Positions 1 through 7,543 are shown, counted from the stretch's first letter. The stretch: DNA of 64,000 nucleotides from Halovenus carboxidivorans (GCF_009831575.1 NZ_WUUT01000001.1:457345-521344), one strand, 5' to 3'. Program-made: numbers and translations. Notes: a model not told the origin generated them from the sequence alone.

Positions 1-1
1 C

Positions 2-2209
2 ATCGACACGTTCGACCCGCCGGATGCACGGCCTGACGACCCACCGATTCGAGACATCTTCAGCGAGCAATTCCTTACCGATGCGGCCCCGTACCTCAGA
101 GACGACCCCGGCATTCGCCTGCATCTGGGCCGTGGGCCCCTCGGCGAGGGGCCGGCCGCCGACGTTGTCGAGGCCGACCAGCCTGATCCTGATGGCTGGT
201 ATCGCATCCGCAAGCGCAGTGGCGGTCAGTTCCCCTTGGAGTACCTCTGGGCGGCCGTCCCGAAACGACCTGACGACGACCAGCCGCGACTCCACCCCGT
301 TGTTGTTGAACAGTGGGCCGTTGAAGACGAGCATCGGGACCTGTACCGGCAAGAAATCAACCGCTTCTACGGCCGGACCGGCGAAGGCAACGAACGCCTG
401 CAGCGCCGAGACGTGACGACGCTTGTCGAACGGCTCAGCTACAGTCTGCAGCGCCTCGTCGAGGCGATTCCCTACAAGAACGCCTACCAGCCGAAAGAAC
501 CACTCGACGTGACAGAACTGGCGGCATTCGAGCCACCTGTGTCAGGCCTGCCCGCAGCGGCGCGAGATTATCTCCGGATGGAGTTCGGTGCCAGCCGTGA
601 CGCAACACTCGCCCAGTACCGGTCATCATTACGCGAGCGCGCTCGCAGCGGGCGGTCGATGCCGGTTCGCTGTACCGACTACACACTCGCAGACGACGGG
701 ACGCTCACCATCACCGCCGACCTCGCCTACGAGGACCTGTTCGACGACCCAGCCACGGCCACACAGGTCGCACAGCAGGCTCGCCTCCGGAGTGCTGACG
801 GGACGAGCGGTGGCAGTTGGCGAGTACTGACCCGCCTCACCCAGCGCACCACTGATCCGGACTGTGAGCGGTCTCCTGTCCAGCCGGACCTCGAACCGAC
901 CGTTGACGACCCAGAAGACACGAAACACTCGCCGCCAGTGTTCGTCGATCAGCTCGATGTTGATGCGGGAGAGATTGTCCTGACAATACTGCCACACCGG
1001 TTTCGCCGCCACGGCAGCCGCTTTCGCGTCGACCACTGTGGCTGGCAGTGCCCGGAGGGAAGTAATCTCACCGACCCCGACCAGCCACCGAGCGAGCGGG
1101 ATGGCTACGTCGCCGAGCGTCCGCCGGTCTGGATCGACACCGACGAGGTGTATATGCTCGATCCGATGGTCGATGATTTCGGCGCCCCCAAGGCAGACCG
1201 CGCACTGCGGCCCGAGACAATCCAGCACAACCCGCTCTGGCAGCAACTCCAGGTGCTCCAAGAGAGCGGTGATCAGCGACAAACAACGCCTGTCGCTGCG
1301 CCAGCCGAAATCGAGCGGTTCTGCAGGCAGATGGCCGCGAGCGAGGCTTGTCTCACGCCCAACGATGCGCAACAGCGGTTCATCGAGGCTGTCGATCGTC
1401 CGCTCGTGCCCTTACAGGGTCCGCCCGGAACGGGCAAGACAAATGGCGCAACCGCACCGGCGCTGCTCGCCAGAGCGTATGCACACGCACAGCAGGACGA
1501 ACCGTTCACTGGCATCGTCATCGCGCCCTCTCACGACGCCGTCGATGTCGTCCTCAGTGGCGTTGTCGATTGCCTGGACAACTGGCGGGAAAATGCCTCA
1601 GGACTGACCGACCTCAGCCTCGTTCGCGTCACGCCAACGCCACCGCCAGCCGAGACAATGCGAGCAGATGCTGACGCCACACAGGTTGCAGTCACGTACG
1701 CGGCCTATCACAGCGACGGCGGTGCGGAGACCCTCAGTGATATGGCCCGTGCGCTGACTGGGGAGAAAGCAGACCCGACACAGCGACTGCTCTTCGCAAC
1801 GCCGGCAACGCTGTATCGCGTGCTGGGAATCGTCGCCGAGACGTGTTCGGCAATCGACGGCACGTCTGCCCCGGCCGCAATGCGCTATGCACCCGGGCTG
1901 GCCGATGTCGTCTGCATCGACGAAGCCAGTATGCTTGACCTGCCACGGCTGTTTCTCGCCACGAGCGCGCTCACACCCGCTGGCCAGACCCTCCTCGTTG
2001 GTGACCACCGCCAGCTGGCGACGGTGTCCGAGGTGGACTGGACAGACACACGCCGAAAACCCGTCACGGAGACCGGCGCATATCGCTCAGCACTCGAATA
2101 CGTCCGAGACCTCGCCACGAGACTGGACAACCAGTCCACACCGGACGATGGGTCAGAACAACACCGACGCTCACAGTTTGGCGATGACGCTGCAGGTGAG
2201 AGCCGATGA
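2..2209 (+). CDS. SF1 (Dna2/NAM7-like) helicase, N-terminal and RecA1 part, 5' end outside window
   Basis: The frame is open from the first bases, so the gene starts upstream of the window; 735 residues are visible. The P-loop GPPGTGKT lies near visible residue 472, the Walker B/motif II stretch CIDEAS near 636 and motif III LLVGDHRQL near 663. These are the RecA1 motifs of an SF1 helicase of the Dna2/NAM7 type. The preceding ~470 residues are acidic and unlike a known domain I can name. The frame ends right after motif III in a Ser/Asp/Gln-rich linker, and motifs IV to VI are in the next gene, which starts inside this stop codon (ATGA). In the homologues I recall the helicase is one chain, so this is either a natural two-subunit split or a frameshift in the linker. 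Likely role: DNA translocase or helicase in a mobile or defence setting (inference). Confidence 0.8.
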   Translation: MDTFDPPDARPDDPPIRDIFSEQFLTDAAPYLRDDPGIRLHLGRGPLGEGPAADVVEADQPDPDGWYRIRKRSGGQFPLEYLWAAVPKRPDDDQPRLHPVVVEQWAVEDEHRDLYRQEINRFYGRTGEGNERLQRRDVTTLVERLSYSLQRLVEAIPYKNAYQPKEPLDVTELAAFEPPVSGLPAAARDYLRMEFGASRDATLAQYRSSLRERARSGRSMPVRCTDYTLADDGTLTITADLAYEDLFDDPATATQVAQQARLRSADGTSGGSWRVLTRLTQRTTDPDCERSPVQPDLEPTVDDPEDTKHSPPVFVDQLDVDAGEIVLTILPHRFRRHGSRFRVDHCGWQCPEGSNLTDPDQPPSERDGYVAERPPVWIDTDEVYMLDPMVDDFGAPKADRALRPETIQHNPLWQQLQVLQESGDQRQTTPVAAPAEIERFCRQMAASEACLTPNDAQQRFIEAVDRPLVPLQGPPGTGKTNGATAPALLARAYAHAQQDEPFTGIVIAPSHDAVDVVLSGVVDCLDNWRENASGLTDLSLVRVTPTPPPAETMRADADATQVAVTYAAYHSDGGAETLSDMARALTGEKADPTQRLLFATPATLYRVLGIVAETCSAIDGTSAPAAMRYAPGLADVVCIDEASMLDLPRLFLATSALTPAGQTLLVGDHRQLATVSEVDWTDTRRKPVTETGAYRSALEYVRDLATRLDNQSTPDDGSEQHRRSQFGDDAAGESR

Positions 2210-3087
2210 CTGACGACACCTCGGCCGACTCGGCCGAATCAATTCGCTTGGAGCAACTCACCGAGTCCTACCGGTTCGACGAGGAACTTGCCCGCCTGCT
2301 CACGCAGTTTCAGTATCAGGCAGACGGCATCCAGTTGACGGCTGCCGAGTCACGGCCGCTGCCAGCACAGCGCGTTGCCCCGATCACAGTCGGGCAAGCA
2401 ACCGTGTTTGGCGCTGATTCGTCGCTGGTCTTTCTCTGTTATGACGACCGTGAACACACAATGGTCAATCCAATCGAAACCACGCTAGTCGACGCACTTG
2501 CCCGGGCCGTCGCCGAGCGGACGGCCCCTCGCCCAGATGGTGGTAGCGGCAGGCCCCTCGGCGAGGGACCGCCATCAGCGCCCACCGCGACAGAGTCACA
2601 GCCAGCCAACCAGCCAGAGACACATTCCGAGTCACTGAGCATGGGGGTCGTGACGCCACACAACGCCCAGCGCGGGGCCCTTGCGTCTGAGTTGCCCGCG
2701 GGCGTCACAGCGAACACGGTCGAGAAGTACCAAGGCGGTGAACGCGACGTGATTGCTGTCTCCGCAACAGTCTCAGACCCACAGTTTGCCCGGACAGAAG
2801 AGCAGTTCATCCTCAATCCACGGCGGCTACTCGTTGCCATCTCCCGGTCACGCCTGCTAACCGTCGTCGTCTGTAGTACCGCGCTGTTCGAGGTCGCGCC
2901 CCAGGACAGCGAGCGCCTCGATGACGGGCCGATCTGGGCGCGGCTGTTCACGCAGGCTGTCGGCAAAGATCTGGAGCCAGCCTGGACAGGCACACTCGGT
3001 GCGTTTGTCGCTGACAAGACCGGCGACCACGCAGACGTGCCAGTGCAGGTGTATCCAAGCACAGTAGGTAGAGGTGATCGGTCATGA
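2206..3087 (+). CDS. SF1 helicase C-terminal half (RecA2, motifs IV to VI)
   Basis: This 293-aa protein begins with an ATG overlapping the stop of the RecA1 gene (ATGA), so translation is probably coupled. It carries the missing half of the helicase: QLTESYRF after the linker, motif IV-like VVTPHNAQRG near residue 148, motif V-like VEKYQGGERDVI near 170, and motif VI VAISRSR near 208. After motif VI an ~80-residue tail begins LLTVVVCS and ends at the start of the Cys-rich gene, again by ATGA. This tail is what is repeated three more times downstream. The two halves would have to associate to form a working motor; alternatively the split is a recent frameshift. The function of the tail is unknown. 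Confidence 0.8.
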   Translation: MTDDTSADSAESIRLEQLTESYRFDEELARLLTQFQYQADGIQLTAAESRPLPAQRVAPITVGQATVFGADSSLVFLCYDDREHTMVNPIETTLVDALARAVAERTAPRPDGGSGRPLGEGPPSAPTATESQPANQPETHSESLSMGVVTPHNAQRGALASELPAGVTANTVEKYQGGERDVIAVSATVSDPQFARTEEQFILNPRRLLVAISRSRLLTVVVCSTALFEVAPQDSERLDDGPIWARLFTQAVGKDLEPAWTGTLGAFVADKTGDHADVPVQVYPSTVGRGDRS

Positions 3088-3491
3088 AGCCAGTGGAAAC
3101 GGACGGTGGCCTCCAAGTTGACGGTGATGAAAATGCCACTGATGAGCACGCTGTCGTGGCGCCACTGGAACAACTGTTCGCCGGGCTTTGCGTGGGGATG
3201 CCGACGCTAACTGTCCAGTGTTGTGCCTGCGGGACCGAGTTGGGCGAAGGCGAGACAGTTTCCGTGTACGCCTATCGAACCGTCGAAACACCGCGGTGGC
3301 ATCTCGCTCGGTGTCGGTGCACAGACTGTGCGCTTGACGAGGTCGCAACGCCAACGCTTGGCGCGACTGAAGCCCGTGTCGGTGCGCGGTTAGCCACCGT
3401 CTCGGATGTGGGTACCCAACAGTACCGGTTGTGTCTCGCCGAACCAACGATCGCAGCAGTGTCTTCACCGTCGGACGGCACGCCACCGTGA
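2854..3491 (+). repeat. Helicase-tail/Cys-rich-gene module, copy 1 (intact)
   Basis: This is the reference copy of a ~640-bp module found four times in the first 7.4 kb. It starts just after the motif VI codons of the helicase and runs through the end of the Cys-rich gene. Copies 2 to 4 begin at or within a few codons of the same place, while DNA to their left is unrelated, so the boundary is sharp. Both frames are open in this copy. Confidence 0.8.
3084..3491 (+). CDS. Small Cys-rich (probable zinc-binding) haloarchaeal protein, copy 1
   Basis: This 135-aa protein starts on an ATG overlapping the helicase stop (ATGA). Two Cys groups are visible, CCAC near residues 48 to 51 and CRCTDC near 78 to 83, spaced as expected for one zinc site. 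Between them is the signature VYAYRTVETPRWHLARC. I know similar uncharacterised haloarchaeal proteins, usually beside large helicases, but no function. It is the most complete of four copies: copy 2 lacks the last ~23 residues through an amber codon, copy 3 has an early amber and a frameshift, and copy 4 is truncated. Coupling to the helicase suggests a shared role (inference). Confidence 0.7.
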   Translation: MKPVETDGGLQVDGDENATDEHAVVAPLEQLFAGLCVGMPTLTVQCCACGTELGEGETVSVYAYRTVETPRWHLARCRCTDCALDEVATPTLGATEARVGARLATVSDVGTQQYRLCLAEPTIAAVSSPSDGTPP

Positions 3492-3527
3492 GCAGGCTAT
3501 GACGAGTGAGACAGCACAGCAGCACAG

Positions 3528-3534
3528 TTATATT
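3528..3534 (+). promoter_or_regulatory. TATA box for the wHTH/PemK pair
   Basis: TTATATT is centred 26 bases upstream of the ATG at 3557. That spacing predicts transcription starting at the start codon, a leaderless mRNA, which is common in haloarchaea. It implies the cargo pair is transcribed independently of the helicase. Confidence 0.5.
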
Positions 3535-3556
3535 CCAGCACACCAAAACATAACTT

Positions 3557-3967
3557 ATGCCCATGGATATTACCGAATTTGAAGCGCTTGATGCAGACGA
3601 AGACAAAACAACCGCCGAGTGCATCATTGAATTCTTACTTGCAAACCAAGACCAAGCGTTCACGCGCGGTGAGATTGCATCGGCAATTGACCGTGACCCA
3701 AACACTGTCGGCTCAAATCTGAGCCGCCTCAAAGACCGTGGATTGGTTCGTCACAGGCGTCAGCACTGGGCCCTCACAGACGATCTTGAACTGCTTGAGC
3801 GTGAACTCCGTCATTCACAGTATCTCACGACAGTGACTGAGACATTCGGACCTCTCATTACGAGTGCTGAAGAAGCCAGCGCGTGGAGTGATGCACAGCC
3901 CGATCGGCCCCATCCCAGTGAAACAAATGATGACACCACTGATGATGAGCCCATCACACAGAACTAA
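3557..3967 (+). CDS. Winged-helix (MarR-like) protein, probable antitoxin/regulator
   Basis: The protein has 136 aa. Residues ~15 to 75 form a winged helix-turn-helix: a helix containing CIIEFLLANQ, the recognition region RDPNTVGSNLSRLKDRGLV, and a wing ending in HWALT. The C-terminus is an acidic, Ser/Asp/Thr-rich tail likely to be disordered. The gene is directly followed by a PemK-like gene whose ATG overlaps this stop (TAATG), the usual layout of antitoxin then toxin. The TATA box 26 bases upstream supports the first ATG (3557) as start; an ATG two codons later is possible. A MarR-like DNA-binding domain instead of a MazE/AbrB-type antitoxin is unusual for PemK partners. The antitoxin role is inferred from position only. 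Confidence 0.72.
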   Translation: MPMDITEFEALDADEDKTTAECIIEFLLANQDQAFTRGEIASAIDRDPNTVGSNLSRLKDRGLVRHRRQHWALTDDLELLERELRHSQYLTTVTETFGPLITSAEEASAWSDAQPDRPHPSETNDDTTDDEPITQN

Positions 3968-4353
3968 TGCTTGAACGCAACGGCCGTGCATATGAGGTCG
4001 GCGATGTTGTGTGGACTGTCGATCCGTTCAAACTCGGACACGACAGATCCCGTTTGTTTGCGATCATTTGTACACGGACTCACCCATTCGAGGGAGAGCA
4101 ATTCATCGGGGTGACAGTCACAACAACAGACCATCTCGTTGCACATCCCTTGGAGGACCATCACTGGGACATCGGCGGAACACCAGAACAGTCGTACATC
4201 CTTCCACTGTCAATTCACACGCCACGGGCCGATAATATTCAAGCCCCGACAGAGTACGATGCGATTACGGACCCGTGGCAAGGCCGACTCACTGACAAAT
4301 TTGTCAAAAGCGTCATTGATGAACTGATTTGGACAATTCGTAAGTACGAGTGA
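3967..4353 (+). CDS. PemK/MazF-like toxin
   Basis: This 128-aa protein resembles the PemK/MazF endoribonuclease toxin fold: it opens with GDVVWTVDPFK, then a strand with RLFAIIC, then GEQFIGVTVTTTD, and ends with a helix containing VIDELIWTIRKYE. In MazF-type toxins the early GDVV loop and the Ser/Thr of the central strand bind RNA, and haloarchaeal members keep this pattern in a divergent form. The length fits the family (~110 to 130 aa). It is coupled to the winged-helix gene by a TAATG overlap. It lies between module copies 1 and 2, so it is cargo of the array. The toxin call rests on remembered family resemblance, not a search. Confidence 0.7.
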   Translation: MLERNGRAYEVGDVVWTVDPFKLGHDRSRLFAIICTRTHPFEGEQFIGVTVTTTDHLVAHPLEDHHWDIGGTPEQSYILPLSIHTPRADNIQAPTEYDAITDPWQGRLTDKFVKSVIDELIWTIRKYE

Positions 4354-4400
4354 CTTGGTTACCAAGTTCCACTTCGTCCCGAGCTGTCAAATTACAATTT

Positions 4401-4641
4401 CCTGCTGACTGTTGTTGTCTGTAGTACCGCGCTGTTCGAGGTGGCACCGCAAGACAGCGAGCGACTCGATGACGGTCCAATCTGGGCGCGGCTGTTCACG
4501 CAGGCTGTCGGGAAAGATCCCGAGCCAGTGTGGACAGGGTCACTCGGCGCGTTTGTCGCTGACGAGATCGGCGACCACGCGGACGTGCCAGTGCAGGTGT
4601 ATCCGAGCGACATCGACGCTGACAGAGGTGATCGGTCATGA
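4401..4641 (+). pseudogene. Orphan helicase tail, module copy 2
   Basis: This is a second copy of the last ~80 codons of the RecA2 gene. It reads LLTVVVCSTALFE at its left end without any preceding helicase motif and has no obvious start codon of its own. The frame stays open to a TGA that overlaps the start of the second Cys-rich gene, exactly as in copy 1. Protein identity to copy 1 is very high, with mostly silent changes, which suggests the tail was under selection until recently or was copied recently. Confidence 0.75.
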
Positions 4642-4976
4642 AGCCAGTGGAAACAGACGGCGGTCTGCAGGTCGATGCTGGGGAAAACACACCGAGCGAG
4701 CACGCGGTCGTTGCGCCACTCAAACAACTTTTTACTGGGCTTCGTGTTGGCTTACCCTCACTCACCGTTCGATGTTGTGGGTGCGGAACTGAGTTGGGCG
4801 AAGGCGATACCGTCTCTATGTACGCCTATCGAACCGTCGAAACGCCGCGGTGGCATCTCGCTCGGTGTCGGTGCCCCGAGTGCGCGCTGGAGGCGGTGGA
4901 GACACCGACGCTTGGCGCGACGGAAGCCCGTGTCAGTGCGCGGTTATCCACCGCCTCAGATGTAGAGACACAATAG
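4638..4976 (+). CDS. Small Cys-rich protein, copy 2 (C-terminally shortened)
   Basis: This 112-aa paralogue of the gene at 3084 keeps both Cys groups (CCGC and CRCPEC) and the VYAYRTVETPRWHLARC-like core with V to M at one site. It ends at a TAG where copy 1 has CAG; the same TAG is present in copy 3, so the shortening predates the split of copies 2 and 3. The start overlaps the stop of the orphan helicase tail. Without an upstream helicase gene it would need its own promoter, which I do not see, so it may be silent. Confidence 0.55.
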   Translation: MKPVETDGGLQVDAGENTPSEHAVVAPLKQLFTGLRVGLPSLTVRCCGCGTELGEGDTVSMYAYRTVETPRWHLARCRCPECALEAVETPTLGATEARVSARLSTASDVETQ

Positions 4977-5047
4977 CACCGGTTGTGCCTCGTTGAGCCA
5001 ACAGTCCTCGCGGTGTCTTCACCATCTGATGGGTACCCTCCCGGAGA

Positions 5048-5056
5048 CTAAATACG
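5048..5056 (+). promoter_or_regulatory. TATA box for the MntA-like gene
   Basis: The AT-rich CTAAATACG sits about 26 bases before the ATG at 5078. It argues for that start, with a leaderless transcript, over the ATG at 5057, which lies too close to the box. Confidence 0.45.
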
Positions 5057-5077
5057 ATGCCCACCATAGTGATTCGT

Positions 5078-5518
5078 ATGAGCACGCAGTCGGATCACTC
5101 CGATATCAATATAGACATTGATGCGATTATTGCGACACTTGAGGAGTATCCGGTTCGATACGCGGTTCTGTATGGATCACACGCAGATGGCGTTGCGACG
5201 AGTGAGAGTGATGTTGATATTGCCGTTGCGTTCCCAGAGGCGTTTTCGGAGTCAGAGCGACTTGACTGTCGCATCGAACTTGTTGTCGATCTGATGGAGA
5301 CACTTGGAACAAATGACGTTGACCTCGCGGATCTCGATGCAATTCAGCCTGAGGTAGGCCTGCAAGCGATTGAGACAGGATACTCTCTTCTTGGGGAGGA
5401 AGCGACACGACAGGAATATCAAAAACAATTCAAGCGTGAAGTTTCGACGCCCGACTCACACGAAGAACGGATGCGCGACTTCGATTCACTCCTTCGCCGG
5501 CTTGAAGACACCGTATGA
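5078..5518 (+). CDS. mntA: MntA-type minimal nucleotidyltransferase (antitoxin)
   Basis: This 146-aa protein has the minimal nucleotidyltransferase signature: LYGSHADG followed by SDVDIAV, that is GSx10DxD, around residues 32 to 48. In type VII toxin-antitoxin systems MntA adds AMP units to the HepT toxin and inactivates it; both active-site aspartates are present. An in-frame ATG at 5057 would add seven residues, but the TATA box position favours 5078. The next gene, a HepT homologue, starts inside this stop codon (ATGA), the usual operon layout. It lies between module copies 2 and 3. With HepT interrupted, this antitoxin may now be an orphan. Confidence 0.82.
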   Translation: MSTQSDHSDINIDIDAIIATLEEYPVRYAVLYGSHADGVATSESDVDIAVAFPEAFSESERLDCRIELVVDLMETLGTNDVDLADLDAIQPEVGLQAIETGYSLLGEEATRQEYQKQFKREVSTPDSHEERMRDFDSLLRRLEDTV

Positions 5519-5964
5519 CAGTGCCATCTGATATCGAGGCACGGATCCTCGACAAAGCGGAATACGTTGAGGAGGCACTCACAGTTCTTGCCGAAAAACA
5601 ATCCATAGATCGAGAGGTCTATCAAAACAGTCGAGAACAGCAGGCAATCGTTTAGCGGGAATTCCAAACAGCAATTGAAGCCTGCATTGATATTGCCGGG
5701 CTGGTGCTCCGTGCATTGGATGCGACAATGCCAGCGACGTACGCAGAGCGGTTTTCGGTACTTGAACAACAGGACGTTCTCTCCTCGGACACGAGTGACC
5801 GGATGCGCAAAGCTGCTGGATTTCGAAACATCCTCGTCCATCGGTATGGTGACACCATCGAGAATGAGACAGTATATGAGCACCTCCAGACCGAACTGGA
5901 GTGGCTTATTCGGTATCTCCGCGAGATTCGAGATCTGTTGGATGAGTCTGCAGAGCCCTGCTGA
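5515..5964 (+). pseudogene. hepT: HepT-type HEPN toxin interrupted by an in-frame amber codon
   Basis: The frame from the ATGA overlap with mntA encodes a normal-length HepT (149 codons) except for a TAG at 5653 to 5655, codon 47. It falls in a stretch reading QQAIV*REF, where the homologues I recall have Glu (GAG to TAG, one change). The rest is intact, including the HEPN catalytic motif RNILVHRY (Rx4HxY) near codon 105. Loss of the toxin leaves the antitoxin harmless, a common path of decay for such pairs. Restart at the ATG at 5728 (codon 72) or amber readthrough could still make a C-terminal product; nothing in the sequence shows either. Confidence 0.8.
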
Positions 5965-5991
5965 CAGAGAATCTTCCGGGCTCCAATCTGT

Positions 5992-6238
5992 GTTCACGGC
6001 TGTTGACTGTCGTCGTCTGCAGTACGGCACTGTTTGAGCTCGCTCCCGAAGACAGTGACCGACTCGACGGCGGCCCGATCTGGGCACGGCTGTTCACCCA
6101 AGCCATCGGGCGCGAGCCTGACTCGGCGTGGGCGGGGCCCCTCGGCGAGTTCGTTGGTGATAGGCTGCCGACCGTGCGGATGTGCCGGTACAGGTGTATC
6201 CGAGCGACATCAATATTGACAGGGGTGGTCGGTGATGG
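5992..6238 (+). pseudogene. Orphan helicase tail, module copy 3 (frameshifted)
   Basis: The third copy of the helicase tail reads RLLTVVVCSTALFELAPED and stays in frame for ~60 codons. Then a small deletion around 6160 to 6180 shifts the frame; the end of the tail (VPVQVYPSD) is readable only in another frame. Confidence 0.7.
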
Positions 6239-6640
6239 AGTCAGTTGAGACAGATGGTGGTCTCTAGATCAACGGCGATGAGACTTCCACTGGTGAGTAC
6301 GCCGTTGTCGCGGCACTCGAACAGCTGTTCACCGGGCTTCGTGTGGGGTTGCCGACACTGACTGTCCAGTGTTGTGCCTGCAGGACTGAGTTGGGCGAAG
6401 GCGACACAGTCTCCGTGTACGCCTACCGGACCGTCGAAACACCACGCTGGCACCTCGCTCGCTGCGGTGCCCGGACTGTGCGCTCAATGAGATTAAAACG
6501 CCGACGCTTGGTACAACTGAGGCACATGTTACTGCACGGCTGGCTGTCATCTCGGATATGAAGACACAATAGCATCGACTGTGTCTCGCTGAGCCAACGA
6601 TCACAGCGGTGTCTTCGCCGCAGGAGAGTCGGCCGCCATG
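6235..6640 (+). pseudogene. Cys-rich gene, module copy 3 (amber and frameshift)
   Basis: The ATG at 6235 is followed by ten matching codons and then TAG at 6265 where copy 1 has CAG. Downstream the frame again matches, including the CCAC group, up to about 6460. There one base is missing and the second Cys group is lost from the frame. The TAG shared with copy 2 near the end is also present. The gene is clearly inactive. Confidence 0.75.
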
Positions 6641-6696
6641 AGGCCGAATTTGTCTCAGTACAAACCTTTGTAACAGTCCACGGCCTACGATTATGT

Positions 6697-6870
6697 ATGA
6701 GTGATACGGACGACAAAATTACCGAACTGGGACAGCATGCCCTCCGTACTGCACGGGTGGAGGGACTCCGCCGGCAGATGGACGAATTTATTCAGTTACA
6801 CGACTCCGAGCAAGATCTCAAAGACCTCCGTGCTGGCGTCGATTCGATGAGTGAACTTGTCAACGACTGA
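6697..6870 (+). CDS. Small charged protein, 57 aa, first of a gene pair
   Basis: The frame starts with ATG at 6697; a weak TATA-like CTTTGTAAC lies about 26 bases upstream. The product is highly charged and helical, with LRRQMDEFIQLHDSEQDLKD-like periodicity suggesting a coiled coil. It is followed four bases later by the broken gene at 6875. Size, order and position between module copies 3 and 4 resemble the other two toxin-antitoxin cargos, so an antitoxin-like role is possible, but I do not recognise the family. Confidence 0.5.
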   Translation: MSDTDDKITELGQHALRTARVEGLRRQMDEFIQLHDSEQDLKDLRAGVDSMSELVND

Positions 6871-6874
6871 CGAT

Positions 6875-7083
6875 ATGCAGTCTCACGAAGATGCTTTTGA
6901 CTTCGCGGCACAGGCTGGGGTGCTCTCTCAGTTAACGAAGAACGAACTGGTCGAAATCTGGCAGAGTCACCGTAATCTGACGTACTATCAGTAGGAGCGT
7001 CCAACCGCCGAGGAAGCCGCAGCGATATTGGAGTATGCAGAGTAGAGTGTATGCACGAACACATTCCAACGTTTGCCGGATAG
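6875..7083 (+). pseudogene. Second gene of the small pair, broken by amber codons and a frameshift
   Basis: The frame from the ATG at 6875 gives 39 residues starting MQSHEDAFDFAAQAG, then TAG at 6992. It continues as ERPTAEEAAAILEYAE to a second TAG at 7043. The last residues, MHEHIPTFAG, follow in a shifted frame up to a stop at 7081. Read through, this is a ~68-residue protein with a regular helical pattern. It overlaps no other gene and lies just left of module copy 4. Family unknown. Confidence 0.55.
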
Positions 7084-7127
7084 GCCCATGACTGTATCTG
7101 CTGACGGAGCATCTGCTGGGTTCCAAT

Positions 7128-7419
7128 TCGCGGTCAGCTATACAATTATCATCTGTAGTGTAGTACTGTTTGAGGTCGCTCCCGAAGTCAGTGACTGGCC
7201 TGACGATGGGCCCGTCTGGGCGCGCTGTCCACGCAGGCTGTCGGGCGTGAGTCGGACCCCTCAGCGAATTCATTGTGATGAGACCACCGAGCGCACAGAC
7301 GTGCCAGTGCAGGTGTACCCAAGCGACACCGATACTAATGGCGGTGATCAGTGACGGAGCAAGTCGAAACGGACGGTGGTTTCCAGATCATCGGTGATGA
7401 AAATGTCACTGGAGAGTAG
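7128..7419 (+). pseudogene. Helicase-tail/Cys-rich-gene module, copy 4 (remnant)
   Basis: This is the most decayed copy. Helicase-tail codons can be followed as LFEVAPE, a degraded WAR segment and VPVQVYPSDTD, with frame changes. The start of the Cys-rich gene is recognisable (GTG at 7351, then QVETDGGFQ) but stops at a TAG 22 codons later, where homology ends. From 7420 to 7543 I see no gene. Copy 4 may be the original 3' end of the helicase gene if the array grew by insertion (inference). Confidence 0.65.
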
Positions 7420-7543
7420 GTTCAATCACAGAAAGGCCGTCGTCTGCCCGCTGCCTGTGACGATCAACACCAACAAGGGTTCTACGGAAGTGTGGTAGAG
7501 ATATCGTTCGGTGGTATGGGGTTATTATTAGAGAGTTACATTA

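Larger units (their letters stand above)
4401..5049 (+). repeat. Helicase-tail/Cys-rich-gene module, copy 2
   Basis: Homology to copy 1 begins abruptly at 4401. The left flank is unrelated AT-rich DNA after the PemK-like gene. It runs to about 5049, just before the TATA box of the MntA-like gene. It is less decayed than copies 3 and 4. Confidence 0.75.
5992..6641 (+). repeat. Helicase-tail/Cys-rich-gene module, copy 3 (decayed)
   Basis: Homology to copy 1 resumes at about 5992 with the codons for the end of motif VI and runs to about 6641. The left flank has GGGCTCCAAT, closely matched by GGGTTCCAAT left of copy 4. Both genes in this copy are broken. Confidence 0.7.
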
